In this document: positions 21,653-36,252 of the stretch, one piece after another | Numbering within the stretch: the stretch's first letter is position 1 | Layout of the letters: the number at the start of each line of letters is the position of its first letter | Program-made: the position numbers and the translations under genes | Notes under the pieces: model-generated | Databases searched by the model: none | Told to the model about the DNA's origin: nothing | What the model saw: the letters and a program-made list of their open reading frames with translations, nothing else | NCBI GenBank assembly: GCA_037043235.1 | Contig: JAWRVZ010000043.1 | Location: forward strand, 1,835,001-1,899,000 | DNA from: Rhodeus uyekii | Lineage: Eukaryota > Chordata > Actinopteri > Cypriniformes > Acheilognathidae | DNA length: 64,000 bases | Direction of reading: 5' to 3'

Positions 21653-24300
21653 AGGCAAATTAAGTTTTAGGGCAACTGCAAAATGCTAACAGTCTTAGTA
21701 TAAGACATAAAATGTTGCTTTGCAAGAAGAATATAGATAGAGATTTGTGTACATTCCTGAAATGAATTCAGACCAAAAGAATGTCTTCAGTGATCTCATT
21801 GTTGGCTTGGTTCACCTTGAATGGGGGCAGACAAATATACAGAAAAACAGATGTCTTAGTGGTGAAGCTGCCTGGTAAATATCTAAACTAAAGTATAACC
21901 AATACCAATATTACGGCAATTGGGGACTGACAAATAAAGTTTCAAAAAAAGGTGTTTTTTAAACATCTTTTCAAAAATGATATAATGCATATTTCTGAGT
22001 CATTAACAATGTGTTTAAACAAGTTTGAGGTGTAAAATAACATTTCTAAGTGTTTGAATTCATTTTTTGACTGTTTCTGTGTCAGGCGGTACAACCAAAT
22101 AGTTATGTTGTGTATATTGTTGTATCTGAAAGTAAGTGTACCTTTTTCACTCTGCCACAAGGATCAGTTGGGGTTGTCTGAATGACGCATTATCATCCAA
22201 TTATTGTTATTACCTTGTCAACTCTGTAGTTGTGCCACCCTGACATTCAAACTGCTGGACAAAAGATCTTACATTATTTCAACAACTTTAAAACTACTGG
22301 TTTTTATAAAATGTATTTATATGAAAGGTTTCAAACCTGAAATGATCCCATAGTATTTAGTTTTAAATGTTTTATTATTAAGACCATTTTAAATAGTCTG
22401 TTCATTTGTTCCTCAACTGTTTTTGAAGATCCTTTATCCAAGCTGACACGTACCTCTGGCACTTCTATTGTAAACTCAGAATTGTGATGTCAGTTCAATG
22501 TCAGAAATCTTAAAAGTGTTTTCTAGCATATTTATTAAGATTAGGTTAATATAACCAAATTTAAATAATTGTAAGACCCCTCAGTGGGCTTCATACCCCT
22601 AACTGCTCTAAAACTCTGTAAAACTGGATGCCAACTCTGTAAAAAGGATGCCAAGGACAGCTTTTCCAACTAACAGAACACACTATGAAGTAATCAGCAA
22701 TTTTCCAGCAGAAATATTTTCATATTTTAATGTATTTACAGGGCAATCCTATTTTTGTCTCACCCTGCCAATTAAAACATTAGCATATCAATACCAAAAT
22801 GAAACATACTGGAACAAAACCCATTTGGACTCTCTCTGAGAAGGCGACAGGAATTTCTCCAAACCTGTTAATCTGAAACAAAGCAAAGCTGCTTTACCCA
22901 GACACGCTAATAAATCCCCATTTCCCTGCTTTTACACTAATGAAGCAGTGCCATTGTTCATCACTTTCACAAGAGGACATTATTAACATTAAAGAGTTTT
23001 AATGACTGAAGAAAATTACTATTAGAAAGGTCATTTCTGCATTCTCCTTCAGACACTAGCTGATAAATCAGAGTCACTGTCCAGAGCTCGTAAGCCACAA
23101 TGGCTAATTGTAAAACTATAACAGATTGGAAGTAGATACAAAAGACACTTTGAAAGTCATAAAACTATTACAACAGCCATTAAGATGTACAGGCGCACCA
23201 ACTACGCACATTTTAATGCATTATTCTGCTGTTGTTTGGCTTGGCTTAAAAATGGATGCCTCTCTGGATTTCTGAATATTTCATCTGTGTGCATTGGCTG
23301 TGTTTTGACTGATAAAACAGCTTGGGAAACCAGCACAATAGATATTCATTAAAAACTCCTTCAAGTCTTTTTTGACAAATGTTTAGCTGGTGGTACATAA
23401 ACCTAAAAACTAACACCTCTGTTCACCAGGCTCCAAACTAAAGCTCCTATGCTTCCAGTTTGAAATGCTGAAGTTGTTCCTGTTGCACATGGCTAGTAAA
23501 GGACAATAGAGGTAGATCATTTCCTAGACAGGGACACGAAGCAGTAAAATGAGGAACTTATACTGATAAACAAAGCTAAATCAATGTAGACATTAAAGGA
23601 ATTGAATTTACTGTAAACCACATATTTTGAAAGTGCCCTTTAACCACATAATGCTCATGTTCATAAATCTCCAACAGGATTTTTCTTGTGAAATAAGAGT
23701 TCAAGGTATGAGGGTCTTTAAAGGTCTTTATGATACACCTAACCAATGTTTAATTTTCAATCGGTTGCATTTTACTGCCAGCTATGCATTTTTTTCATTG
23801 ACATGTTTTTACGGACTAGACTTGCAAGCTGGGAGGACGCGAGGCATGTAGTCTCATCATCCAGGCGTGAAGGACAGCCCGAGCCAGTCAGCCACACACT
23901 TCACAGGAGATCCCAGAATTAGTCATGCTGCTCTAACCCTCAGCTCGCCCTGCATTCCAATGCATTCATATTCACAACAGCATGGGCACCACTGAAACCA
24001 TGCCGTTTCATAAATGCAGTGTATGGCTATGTGCCTCCGAGACGGCTAAAAACAGTGCTTTTTAGAAAATAAAGGAGTGTGCCAAAGTAAATAATTCCAC
24101 ATACCACTGAGAGTTAGCTGTAGCCCTTTTACCGCAAAAGAGTTTCCAGTAAACTAGAACTCAGGGGGGGGGAAGAAAAAGAGCTATTCTCTCATAACAC
24201 AGTGAAATAAAGTGAAAGCTACTACATAGAGATGCCTTTTACACATACTTGCAAATACAACAGCATTTACAACAGAATTAAGCAGAGACATGGCAATATG
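21653..24300. other. Single-copy DNA; possible conserved blocks 22850-23220 and 23860-24060
   Basis: No gene or mobile element recognised. The two blocks are more GC-balanced and non-repetitive and are the best places to look for conservation. Confidence 0.3.
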
Positions 24301-24369
24301 CTGTATACATTATTCGGGATTTCGCGAATTATGTATACTGTATACATTATTCGCGATTTTTCGGGATTC
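24301..24369. repeat. 38-bp imperfect tandem duplication
   Basis: CTGTATACATTATTCGGGAT at 24301 recurs as CTGTATACATTATTCGCGAT at 24339. Both copies contain TCGCGA-type words. Confidence 0.8.
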
Positions 24370-27300
24370 CATTTTAATGGTTAAATTGTGATATTATGTG
24401 ACAACATAACATAAAACATAATTTTAATAAACTGGATTATTACATTGTCAGTATTACTTTAAAACATACATTCTACTATGCAATTTAATACTCTATATTC
24501 CTAATTTATTCAAGGTAAACAAGTTGGTGACTTTGTCGCTTGACTTAACGAATTTTCAGACCTCATTTGCGAATTAAAATAAAAAAAATGTCAAAGCGCC
24601 TTATGAGAAATCTAACAACTTTTTGGACAACCCTCCAGTACTCTCCTCTAAGTGCAAGGTCTTTTTTTCCCCCAAATGATTTTGATTTCCATTCTTCTTG
24701 TGTGCTTATCACTTCTATTGCTCAATATCACAGGGCTTTAGTTCATCCAGTTTTCTGAACTCAATGAATTCAGAAAAATTAGAGAATGTAAATTGTACAT
24801 ATTGAAATAATAACAATAACAAACTTTAAACTTTATTAAACTTACACAGCTATTTAGGACATTCAGCTATATTATATTAAAATACAGTATGAGGACGAAT
24901 CACCATGAATATGCTATGATGACATCATGAATATGCTAAGTGACGACACCATCTAGCAACATTTAGCTTTAACTTTTTGGGCAGGCTTTAGCTACTGTCC
25001 TTTGAAAATAGTTGGCAACACCGAGGTAGAATCTGCTCAACACTTTTCGTTCAGCGCGAGTTCTGCACACCTGTCATTATAGCAAACAAAGTATAAACAC
25101 AATGTCATTAAGAGATTCTTTACTCAGCGTAGACAGCCTCATTGATTGTAACAGGAATTTTTGCAAAAGTGCATAAATACTTTGCATTATAATTGACAGC
25201 TTCAGTGATTATAATGGCAGAAATCTTTTGCTTGCTTTCTGTATCTTATATATATACACATTTATATTCATTCATGCTGTTTTCATGCTCATACAGTAAA
25301 ACGGAAGATACTATAAATGAGCGTCACACACACTTGAGTAAGTGTGGTAGTTTATTTTGTGTAGAAGTTATGTGTGTTGTTTGTGTGTTTGTTCAATAGC
25401 TATTGCTACTGTTAATTCATGGTCATTCATAATACATAAATGTTCAATTATACACATTGAAATGTTAAATGTAAAAAAATTAAATAGTGTAAAAGTACTG
25501 TACATTGTTAGATAATTAGTACAATTTATACTCCATGTGTATAAACCTTCTTAACATTAGATGTGTTTTATGATCAATTTTATAAGAAATATCTTAGACC
25601 AAATAATCGTTGAAAGGTTCCTACATTATATGGATATCTAAAGAAATGTAACCACAGTTTACATAATTGTTCTTAATTGCAAAACAATTTGGAAAAACAT
25701 TCTTAAATTAACTCCATAACTACTACTTCAAATCCCAGTAACGACATCTTCTGTAAATCAAGACAAGCTAAACGCATTAGGATCGGACAGAAATATCAGC
25801 AACATGACTCCAGTGTTAATAAATTACAGGAAGAAAAATCTTACACGTCAACAAGAACCAGATGTAAAGCCTCAAATTAGAAGTTCAGTGACAACAACAT
25901 GTTTTTAACGTTGAGTGTTAACACTGGATATTATTTCCAAAATAATCAACAAGTCTTGTGAAACAGAGCAATTCATCATTGCTTATAAAAGCCAAAGTAC
26001 AAAAGCATATTTAAGATAAAGAATAACAGGCTTAAGTTCATGCATGTTATTATCATAGGTTTCCATTACGATACATAACAGTATATTTAAGACTTGTTCA
26101 CTAAAAGCAATCTATTCCCCTCTAGCCTTTACATCTCAAACTCACAACTAGGGCAATGTCAAAAACCACAGAGAAATGTGTCTAAAATTATATTGTATCA
26201 TATTACCCTTAGTAAACATTGGTAGCATTACCATTAAATTACTTAATGACATTTTCGAAACAAACGTATCCCATTTCTTTTTCACAATGTTAGAGCAGAT
26301 CAGCTAAACACTTTAAAATAAGCCTATAAAATTTTTTTTTTTTTTTATAAAAAACAGACCATAAAATACTTTATTATTCCATAGCATACTTGCACACTTT
26401 ACAGCATACGGAACTAACAAAGGTCTTCTAGTCTAATCCTTAACAAAAGTTACTTAATTCATATAGATTTTTGTAACTTAACTGTTCCAAAAATAATCTC
26501 ACTTTTTTGTGCATTTTGCCTTTGCATTTTTCATTTTTTTCTGTCTTGTAGTGATGTGAAGTTTGATGATCCATACTGACAATTGTTTTAGAGTATTTTA
26601 CAAACCAACTGAATTTAAGCCAAAATAACAAATGTATTACAATTAGTTAACTAAAACATTACAGTATTGTATTTAATAATGAGGATGATACATAACTTAA
26701 CAGCTGAATCTCATAGTCTTCACAGTTTAACTGAGGTTAGTTTCTTTCTTTCTTTTATCATTTTCAAAAATGTCAAACTCTCCTTTGTTCAGCAAAACTT
26801 AAAGTTTGTCTCAACACACTTTGGTTTTCTAGCAAAAACTATTTTTTATATAAATTTCTATAACTATTTCTATACTAAATTGTCGTGCAATTCTGCATTG
26901 TGTCAAAAACAACCCTTTTCATTGTTTAGTGTTATACAAAACTATGTGAATTAAACATAAAAGATGGTTTAAAAGCCTTTTAAAACAGCCACCCTTTCCC
27001 TAGATTGCAGCTTCTTGCACTCTTAGCATTCTTTTATTGAGGATTCCTTATATATCATTAGGTTTCTAAGATATTGAGAAACTTTTGACCATTAAACGCA
27101 GAAAAAGACCCATATAAAATATCCAACCATGGACCTTTATTTGCACTGCTACACCTGAAACACACAAACTAGAAGACAAAACGTGATTCACTCTCTGGGT
27201 ATTCATAAAACCGTTCCATCATAATTAATATCCCCATGTCTCTGGATTTAATTTACTCTCCATTACTTGAGCGGACCATCTATTTGTTTTAGACTAATGG

Positions 27301-28988
27301 TGTATGCGAGATACGGAACATGATAACATCTTGATGCTGCTCCAGTGGATAATTTACTGCCTCATTACAAGGGACGTTTCAAGACCAGTACACCGTTGCA
27401 TTTACACTATTCAGGCAGGTTAAACATTATTATTTTCTGCATTACTTGACTCTGATTTCAAGTGCTCTGCGTCCTATTAAAGATTGTAAAAATTGTGAAA
27501 AAAAGTAGGGTTACGCAAAACTTTTAGAACAACAGAGATAAAGCATTACGCTTGATTATAAAATAAAGAGACAAACACATTCGAACAGCTTTTATTAGCC
27601 TTATAAAACTCTAAACTCTAGCCTAAAAACATTTTTAACCGCATAGATAACACACACAGTGCTAACCATAAAAGATAAACTCTGGTAAGGCACAATATCT
27701 ATTTGAATTACTTATAAAATAAATAAATATTATACAAATTAAATAAACACGAAATATCAACTGTGGTATTTCAACTATATTTCTTATATACATGTGTAAA
27801 TATATAAGCAAGCACAGTCCATTGCAACCAATATTCATGTCCATTTATTTATTTATTTATACGATGAGAAGCCATATAATGAGGAGACAATTTAAAATCA
27901 TTCACATTATCCATATAGACAGGAATATTTTGAATTTTCTTTAAGTGAGTTATAGTATCATTACTGAGGATACCTTTATTGAGTGTTACATTTACTCCTA
28001 TACTTCATTCAGCACAAGCTAAAGATCGTAGACTGTGGGTAATTAACAAACACGTCCACTCAATACAATCTACTCGGGCACATATTGATTCATAAAGACA
28101 CATGTACTGCAGTTGATGACTTCCTGTTGATCTATAGTCTGTGAGAATTAGGTTTGCATTGCATATTGGAAGGTCGGGCAGTGTATGACATAAGATGTTA
28201 GCTGCTCCAACTCTGTTCTATAGCATGTGTGTCAAAAGGACAACACTCAAACAAGCTTATCGAGTCATCAGATCAATTATAAATACATGCAAAGTAGACA
28301 GAGGGCGGTTCATGCACATCTGTTCAGCTCAAGCGCTATCTGTAGAGGTGGAGATTAAAAGAGAAACATAATTTTAGAGCTGGACCACATCATTTAAATT
28401 CCTGATTTTCCATTTTCCCCAATGTCAAATGTAAGAGTAGTAAATGTCTTGCACTCTGGAATGCAATATGGACAGAAAAATATGGCATTTGCGGTTAAAG
28501 ATAAAACCGTCACCTTTGTTTAAATGTGATGACATTTACAATGCCAGCGAGAATTATAAAGGACACGGGTCAACAGCAGGGCCCTTGCTCACAGATCCCC
28601 ATACAATATATATAACCCATCTCAAATGTCTAAAATTGCTGCTATTTGAAACATTTACAGAGATATTTTGATAACAGAGCCATTTAATTGTAGTCAATAC
28701 AACCAATGGTTCTTTCAGAGATTAACCATTTCAGCCAAAATGCAGAGAAAACAATTATTTCATATGTTTGGGTTTTAGAGTTTTTTGCTTTATTCAAAGA
28801 TCGAATGAAAGGTTTTCATAAGCCAAGAAAGAGAAACATGAGGCCCATTGGACAGAGAAAGCTTAAGTTTCAAGCACTGTACACACAGAGCAGCATTCTT
28901 CTGCTAGTCTGTGGTCTCTCATGTTATTTTTGGGCAACAAAACTGAATGAAAATTCAGACTTGAAATCTTTTCCACTGGGATGCATTG

Positions 28989-28990
<2 letters not shown>
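24370..28990. other. Single-copy AT-rich DNA; possible conserved block 27190-27480
   Basis: About 4.6 kb without a recognised mobile element or gene; open frames here are short and low in complexity. 27190-27480 contains several TAATTA-like and homeodomain-like words. Confidence 0.35.

Positions 28991-29020
<30 letters not shown>
28991..29020 (+). repeat. (AC)15 microsatellite
   Basis: Uninterrupted AC run. Confidence 0.95.
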
Positions 29021-29023
<3 letters not shown>

Positions 29024-29522
29024 AACTCAGACACACATATTCCCCGGATCAAAGGTTAAGCTTGAGAACTGAGACTTCCTCCACACTTCCTTACATGGGT
29101 ATGTGAACAGAAATCTTGTGGGGGGTGAAAAAGACATTTGGGAAATTTGGGCTGGTGGGTGGAACTGGTTCAGGAAGTGGGGGAGGGCGCAACATTTATG
29201 AGGCATCAATCAATTAAAGCCAATTGCTCTGAGGGTCCGGCAAAGTATTGTTAGAATGACAGCCCACAAACAGAGATGGAGGGGCAGAAGCCCTGGCTAA
29301 CATTGTTACAGTCTGGTAAGCAACTGGGAGCTGCTCATGCGTGTAGACCAGACACCAGCAGACAAAAACCTCATTGGCCCACATGTGAAATGAACCCCTC
29401 CAACTAGAGGTGAGTGGAGTGATTCTCACAAAGACTCAAGAAGGTGGTCAGATATATTTCACTCTCCCCCCAAAAAGAAAAGAGAGATAACATTTTATTT
29501 TCAAATAAACAATAATTTGAAA
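29021..29522. other. Single-copy DNA
   Basis: Nothing recognised; moderately GC-balanced at 29200-29420. Confidence 0.4.
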
Positions 29523-30164
29523 TACAGTGATCCCACGTTTATCGCGGTTAAATGGGGACCGGAGCCCCCCGCAATAGGTGAAAATTCGCACCGAAGTTCA
29601 TTTTACTAATTATAAAACCTTAATATTATACATTTACTCTCTCTCTCATACAATACGTATTATGGTGTTCTACACTCATCAATGACAGTTGTATCTTGAG
29701 ACTCCAGTAATGACGACGATGACAGACCTGTGCGGTTCGATGAATGTGATGATGATGATGATGATGATGGTGTTACTGCACTGGTATAATGAGGCCTTTA
29801 AATCAGTTCGGGAAGCGCCTCATCGTCAGATATCGGCGCTGGATCGTCAGCATTTGCTTCTGAAAGAGGTGAAGAGGCTCCCACTCCACTCGTGCTCTCA
29901 TTCGTCGATCTTGCGCCGGGAACCAATCACGTGTCTTGTCTGAGTGCCCGTGGGCGTGTACAAAGCCTCAGAGAGAGTTCCTCTCTTTGTCTGGTATACT
30001 GGGAAACCGTTTCTCTCGCATCACGATGAAGCAACGCTGCTTTCCGCCATACAGTTACCGATACGACGGTATTTTTTTTGTGGTTTTTTATGAATATTTT
30101 TTTTAAATCCACGATGCACTGAGGCCGTGAAACTTGAACCGCGAAGTGGCGAGGGATTACTGTA
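29523..30164 (+). mobile_element. Tigger-A copy 2, complete non-autonomous element
   Basis: Element 29525-30162 (638 bp) flanked by TA on both sides. The left end is CAGTGATCCCACGTTTATCG and the right end is the reverse complement of CAGTAATCCCTCGCCACTTC. The TA duplication and CAGTRATCCC ends identify a pogo/Tigger-type Tc1-mariner element. The interior contains a (GAT)n run coding for Asp residues, and a CG-rich half with GGAACCAATCACGTG. No intact transposase is present. This copy defines the family for the damaged ones at 8474 and 57344. Confidence 0.88.
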
Positions 30165-31935
30165 ATATGATTTATACAAAGCAATTACAGTAAAAAAAAT
30201 TATTTTGTCTTTCATTTTGGGGTGAAATGTGAATTGGACATTTTTTCACACACCCATAAGACTGTAATGAAGATGGAAGAGACAGTTGTGTTTAAACTGA
30301 GAAATACAACATGTGACCACATTATATGGATTTTATACTTGACAATCTAAGTGGCTGCAAGATTTGTGCTTGACCTAAGAAAAAAAGCCGCTTTTTGTCT
30401 GTTCAAAGTTTGGAGAACTGTTTCTGTGCTCAGAAGGAAAGTGTGGGACTGAGGGCAGAGTTAAAGGGTTTAAATAAAGCTCAGAGCTGATGGCAAGGAT
30501 GAGGTGGGTTAATCTTGACTGACTGGTGTGGTGATACTCGGTGAAACTGCACTGGTCACTGTGAGAGGGCAAGAACTGCAGCTTTGTGCGCCGTCACAGG
30601 ACAGTGTTGAACACTTCAAACACACACAGATGGGCTTACAGAAAGTATTTCAATGGGGCCTTCTACACACAGGACCGACTGAATAGATGCCAGTTCTGAG
30701 CAAAGGGGGAAGCAGATTTATCCTGTCCCATGAGCCCACTGGACCAACTGCTATTATCATTTACAGAAGCGTTTCAGTCTGGCAGGGAACAGAGATTAGT
30801 TTCACTGGTTAATTAGATTACCTTTCAACATTACAAAAACAAATTATAATGTTAATTGTTTAATTCTGGCAGTGATCCACATCGAACTCACTCTATCCTT
30901 GTATTTTCCTTTCCATCTTCTATTTTCTTTAACATCAGACTTTAACAGCTTGCATTTGTTATTGAGACCTGGGAAAGACTTTTAGAACGTAACGCTGAAA
31001 ATCAGCTCATAATCAAATTTGGCATGTTCCTCCTTAGAAGTCCAGCATTCTGGTTGAAGGATGATGAAATGAAAATTCCAACAGAGCACAAGTTTTTCAA
31101 AAGATGCCAGGCATTTTGCGTGTGTGCGCTTTCTCACATCCGCAGAGACAGGCTGATGCATGACCGAAGACACAACCACTGAATTCAACACAGTCAGATA
31201 TGCCTAATGAGTTCTGGAATGAGGCTCAGACACGGTCCTTTACCTCACATGAACTCTCACCAAGCCCTCTATAACACTGCTATTCTTCATTCCATATCCA
31301 CTGTAAACAAAGGAGTCTCCACAAATCAAACAGAACACAAATATTGAGTTTAATGGTGATAAATTACAATACTGTAGGCCGTTGCGCAGACTGAGAATCA
31401 AAACAGCAGTTTGTTCACATTGAGATGAGCCAAAACAATGGACTTGGGCTTTTCCATGCACACAGATCATTAAGTTTGGAATTATGATCTTCCAACAAAT
31501 CATATGTTGGTAATTGGTAATATTTGGAATAATCTGTTGGGGATCACAGTTGTCACGAAACACTGGCTTTTGAAAAATAAATGTTTACTTATAATAAAGT
31601 GCTAAATAATAACAGTACTTAAGTTTTATCAATGCATCTATGATCCTAATGAGAAAGATTTGAGAAGGTTACTGTTGCTATGATAAGATTCTTGTGCTTT
31701 CTTTTCCCGCATAAAAAAAATCTTTAAAATATAAATGAAAATCTCAACAACAACAAAAAAAACAAATGCACAAAGATAGTTAATATTGTTTATAAGGGAA
31801 TGAACTACTCATCCCATGAAGAATTGTGAACAAAGACCAAACGCTGTAAAAAATACAAACCTTTGTATCAACAAAGGCTATACAAAAAAAAACATTTCAA
31901 TTACATATCTAAAGTCACTGACTAGGAGTATAAAA
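30165..31935. other. Single-copy DNA
   Basis: No mobile element ends, RNA gene or supported exon recognised. Confidence 0.4.
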
Positions 31936-32810
31936 TACAGTGGAACCCGGTTATGTTGACAGCCTCGGGGGTTGCAAAAAAGCATTGAGATAACCGATGA
32001 TCGATATAACCTACAGATTTTCCAGTATACAATAAAAAACACCTTGGATTCTCCATAGAAACCTTTAATTATATTCTCCAACATGCAAACACGATTTCGC
32101 TCACAGCGTAAACAGGCAATATATTCGTGAGGTCATCGCGCTGTACTAGATTGCATATTTTCTTGCGTTCTGTCTGTCTAATGTGCTTTCTCAACAAATT
32201 CGCTTAACAACTTTTTTTTCTTTTAACGAGCTCTTTAATCCGCAGCGGCGCTGAGCAGAGCTCACATCAGAACAGAAGCAGGGTGTGTGTGTGTGTGTGT
32301 TCATCTAAGCCTCATACTCATTGGTCGGTAACCGCTCGTTACCAACCAATGTCAAAATATTTGAGAAAACTAATCAAATCAGAGAAGGAGGGCTTTATGT
32401 GCCCACAGAAGCAGATGAGGCTTTGGGATGGCGGTGGGACCATGTCAGCACTCGCTGCTCGTTGAGAAGCGCAAGAATGATATGTGTTTTCACTTCAGAG
32501 AGTGCTGCGCAGTGCTGTGAGAGAAGCGTCACTGACAGAGCGACCACATGGACCGCGATCCACGTGCAACGCAAACTCAGCGCATGCGCAGTGAACTTGG
32601 TACGATCATTAGTCACGAAATAACGATGTGAAGTGGCTAAGTTGTCCCTATTTTGAGCTCGAGATATCAGGGTTCGGCGACATAAAAGAATCGACATAAC
32701 CCATAAGAAAATGCTAAGACAAATAGTGAGTTTGGCGGTTCCACTTCAAAAACGTCGACATAATAGGGTTGGCAAGTTAACCGAGGTCGAGATAAGTGAA
32801 CTCCACTGTA
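31936..32810 (-). mobile_element. Tigger-B copy 1, complete non-autonomous element
   Basis: Element 31938-32808 (871 bp) with TA on both sides. Left end CAGTGGAACCCGGTTATGTT, right end the reverse complement of CAGTGGAGTTCACTTATCTC. Shares CTCCAACATGCAAACACG, TTTCGCTCACAGCGTAAAC, TCATTAGTCACG, AGGGTTCGGCGACAT and AAAAACGTCGACATAA with three other copies in the window. A (GT)n at about 32283-32303 is private to this copy, and no transposase remnant is evident. Orientation is set by the copies with transposase remnants. Confidence 0.88.
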
Positions 32811-33779
32811 CCATCACTTGAAGTTTATTGCAAATATTAAAATAAATAAAAATACAAAAATGCTGCCTGGATTATGACATTCACAATGTTTTATGGAAGT
32901 ATTTTGATGTGATTCCTATTCCTTCTCCTATTGGTAGATCTTGCTTCCCTAGTATAGTACTTTTCTTTAAATGTTTAATTTTTTAGAAGTTGAATCCCTC
33001 TGAGTTATGGTATATTTATGATTTATTAAGTATATTGCTAACCCATGACAGGACGGTTATTGAAGTTATTGTTGAAAATCAATTTCTGTATGGAGAAAAT
33101 GAAGGGGAAATTATATTATATGTTACTTGGGTTGGGTAAGATTTTTAAAAATGATTTTTAAAGAAGTCTTTAATGCTCACCAATTTATCTGTGCAAAAAA
33201 ACAGTAAAAAAAATGATATTGTGAAATTAATATTTATATATTAATTTAGTATTGATAAAATGTATTAAAATATATAATATTAAACAGTAATATTTTAAAA
33301 TTAAAAAAAAAAAATATATATATATAATTACATTTATATTTTTAATGTATTTATTTTAAAATATTTTTTATTAAATACGCTGCTCAGCTTTAAACTTAAA
33401 AAAAAAGTATAATTTACTATAGTAACTATTTAATACAACTATTTACTGTTTTGCCGCAATGATAGTTTGACAGGTCTTGCAAATTACCTTGCTCTATGAT
33501 ACATCATCTCCCCTGTATCCAAAATATTCCCAAAGCACAGATGCTGATCTTTTTTTGTCTTAGTCCTTATCCTACCCTGAATTCACCTTCTCCGTTTCTG
33601 TGCTTTTTTCCATGTCATAACAGTAAACCTGCTCTGTTCTTGCACTGCACACTGATGGAGCTGGTGAAAATAAAACACGCTTTCTGTTATTTAGCAATTG
33701 TGCATGCTAACAACACGATTTTATTATGATTTTGATTAAGCGCACAGCCCTAGAATACTTTGATAAACACATTTAAAAG
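32811..33779. other. Single-copy, very AT-rich DNA
   Basis: Includes an A/T-only stretch at about 33220-33370. Nothing recognised. Confidence 0.4.
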
Positions 33780-33890
33780 AAAAGCATTTATTTAAAACAG
33801 AAATATTATTTTCTTATAAAGTCAGTCTTTAAGGTTACATTCAATGAATTTAATGCATCCTTGCCTAATACAAATATGAACTTCTTTTTT
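33780..33890 (-). mobile_element. Fragment of a dispersed cyprinid MITE
   Basis: AATTTAATGCATCCTTGC with flanking AT-rich sequence matches, in reverse, AGGATGTATTAAACTAAT at about 35391 in another fragment of the same dispersed repeat. Confidence 0.45.
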
Positions 33891-35149
33891 TAAATGACTG
33901 ACCCCACCTTTATGAGCATTAATGTATTTACAGTACCTTATAATATACTTTGTTTAAAAATCCTGTTGACAAATTATACATGTAGAATTTAAATTGTACT
34001 GTACGAACTCGAGCCTTAAATGGAAGATCAGACATTCCCACCCACTCGCACCCAGCACCCTGCATCCGTCACCCAAACACAATCCACAACAGCCACACAC
34101 ACTCTCAAAGAGCTCACACAAAGCGATCCAAATCCGAACTGATCTGTTGATGCAAGGCATCCAAACAGCTTCATTTGGACAGTGGCAATGATGTCTCCGA
34201 ACTCAATATAAACAATGCACCGTGTCAAATCTGCATTTGTGGAGGCCTGAGACAGCGTCTCACAGAGTAATAAGAGTTCAGCAAGGAAGGAAATGCTAAT
34301 GAGAGCTGCTTTTATTCAGCAGTGGCAGATACAGTCTGAAAACTCTAGTATCTAAAGATACAGACGGGAAAAAACAGACCAAAACAAAAGCTAGGAACAC
34401 CATTTCCTCACCGTTTGTGTTTGGTTTCTGAACACTTGTTAGAGCCACAGCGCACTGGCACTCTGATTAACAGAACAGTGCCTGTACGAACATCATGCCA
34501 CAACGTACCTCCATCACTTCCAGCAACATGAGAGGAAGTAGTAACAACCCAGGAAGTTGAAGTGTTTCTTTCCTCTTCCTCTCCTGCCGTTGGAGAAACA
34601 GCCTCACAGATCTCTCTTTGCTCAGTGTCTCAGCGATGAGTATGCCTTAATGGCGCTGTAGATTGCCCCACTTTGCTTTTATCCAGTTCTTTGTGCATAA
34701 TTAATCTGCAGTGCATTATAACTCTTAAAGTTAGAGGGCACTGAATATCTGGATCGGCCTGCAGAAATCTCCTCCTGCCGGCTTTCACAAGTCTGACAAT
34801 TGCGCATTAATTTGTGATATTGTAGCAATTAATAAAAGTTGACAAGTCAAATTTGCTGGAGCAGCAGATAACTCAATAATTATCTTATGGAGATTTTGAA
34901 AGAGGCCAGTGAATGGGAGTACATGCAGAATAACAGGCCAGCACAGCAGTTGGAGTCATTACTGGAAGACGCTGGGCAATAATTTGACACTGTTATTTTA
35001 TTATGAGCTTGAGTACGTGTCAGAGCACAGTATGTGGTAATTACAGTCAATCAAATTCATATACACAGTCTGAACGACAAGACAGTCATTCATGCATTCA
35101 ATAACTCACAAACAAACACATACACGGTTTGTAATAGCTACGGTTTTGA
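33891..35149. other. Single-copy DNA; strongest candidate conserved block 34640-35045
   Basis: 34640-35045 is complex, has TAATTA/ATTAAT words (GCGCATTAATTTGTG, GCAATTAATAAAAG), and lacks repeats. It is a plausible conserved enhancer, but only alignment could show it. Confidence 0.3.
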
Positions 35150-35465
35150 TGCTTTCGAAAGATGTCTTATGCACAACAAGACTGCATTTATTTGACCAAA
35201 AATATATCAAAACGACAATATTGTGAATTATTCACATGTAAAAGAACCGTTTTCCATTTCATTTAAAAATGTAGAAATCTAGAAAAACTTTTTTTTCTGC
35301 TAAGTATCTTTTGTGAAATCCATAAAATACTCCCATTCAAAAGATTAGGCTAAATTAAAAAAATAAAATAAATTAATACTTTTATTCCGCAAGGATGTAT
35401 TAAACTAATAAAAAATAACATGTATAATGATGCAAAAGATGTCTATTTCAAACAAACGCTGTACA
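35150..35465 (+). mobile_element. Rearranged copy of the dispersed cyprinid MITE
   Basis: Two parts of one repeat are juxtaposed: GACTGCATTTATTTGACC (about 35180-35250) and ATACTTTTATTCCGCAAGGA followed by TTCTATTTC-type and AAACGCTG (about 35328-35465). The latter begins CCCATTCAAAAGATT, a decayed form of the family's terminal CCATTCAAAAGTTTGGGG. Confidence 0.55.
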
Positions 35466-36250
35466 TTTGTGTATGATTTCTATTTCTATTTCTAAGTAAT
35501 GATGCTGAAAAGAGTGCAGAGTCCGGCTGTTGTGTTCACACTGACCCAAACGAACCGTACTCAGGCCAAAAAAAATCAATCCAGTCACCAAACGATCAAT
35601 TTCATGAAAAAAAATAGGATGAAAAAAAACTGTTATTTAAATTGTGACAAAATTTTAAAGAACCCTTCTTTACAATTGCTGATGCTGTCAATCACACAGT
35701 CTGTGTTTAGAAAGGAGATCTAGACTCTAATAATCAATGTCTACATCCCTAATTTCATCATGTTTCATCTGTTAGTTAGTTATGAAAGTGCAGAAATCGA
35801 GTTGCAATGACACGATCAACACAAGTCTGTCATCGACTACAATTCTCATCGCTGAAACCTTTAATGCGACAGGAGTAGATCTAAATATAATGCTATAATC
35901 AACAGCTTTTATGATTAGTTCATCTCAACAACTATAATAAAACGTAGTAAAACCTTTTGAGAGTTTTCCACATGTAATCCTTAATTCATATGCAAGGCGT
36001 AATCCAATCACAGCAGTGGCGGTTTCCACAGAAGTCTCACAGCAGACACACCCCTTAAATCAGAGGCTAAAATCAAAATGGAAAATGGCCTTTATTTCAA
36101 AATTATGATCATTTCTGATGTAAAAATCATACTAACATTATGAGTGCACATCAGGCAATTCATAACCCATTTTATTAATCCAAACTTTTGACTAGTGGTG
36201 TATGTAAGCACTCCTAATAATCATCCATTTCCCTTTAAAAAACTAAACAA
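35466..36250. other. Single-copy spacer
   Basis: Nothing recognised. Confidence 0.4.
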
Positions 36251-36252
36251 AA

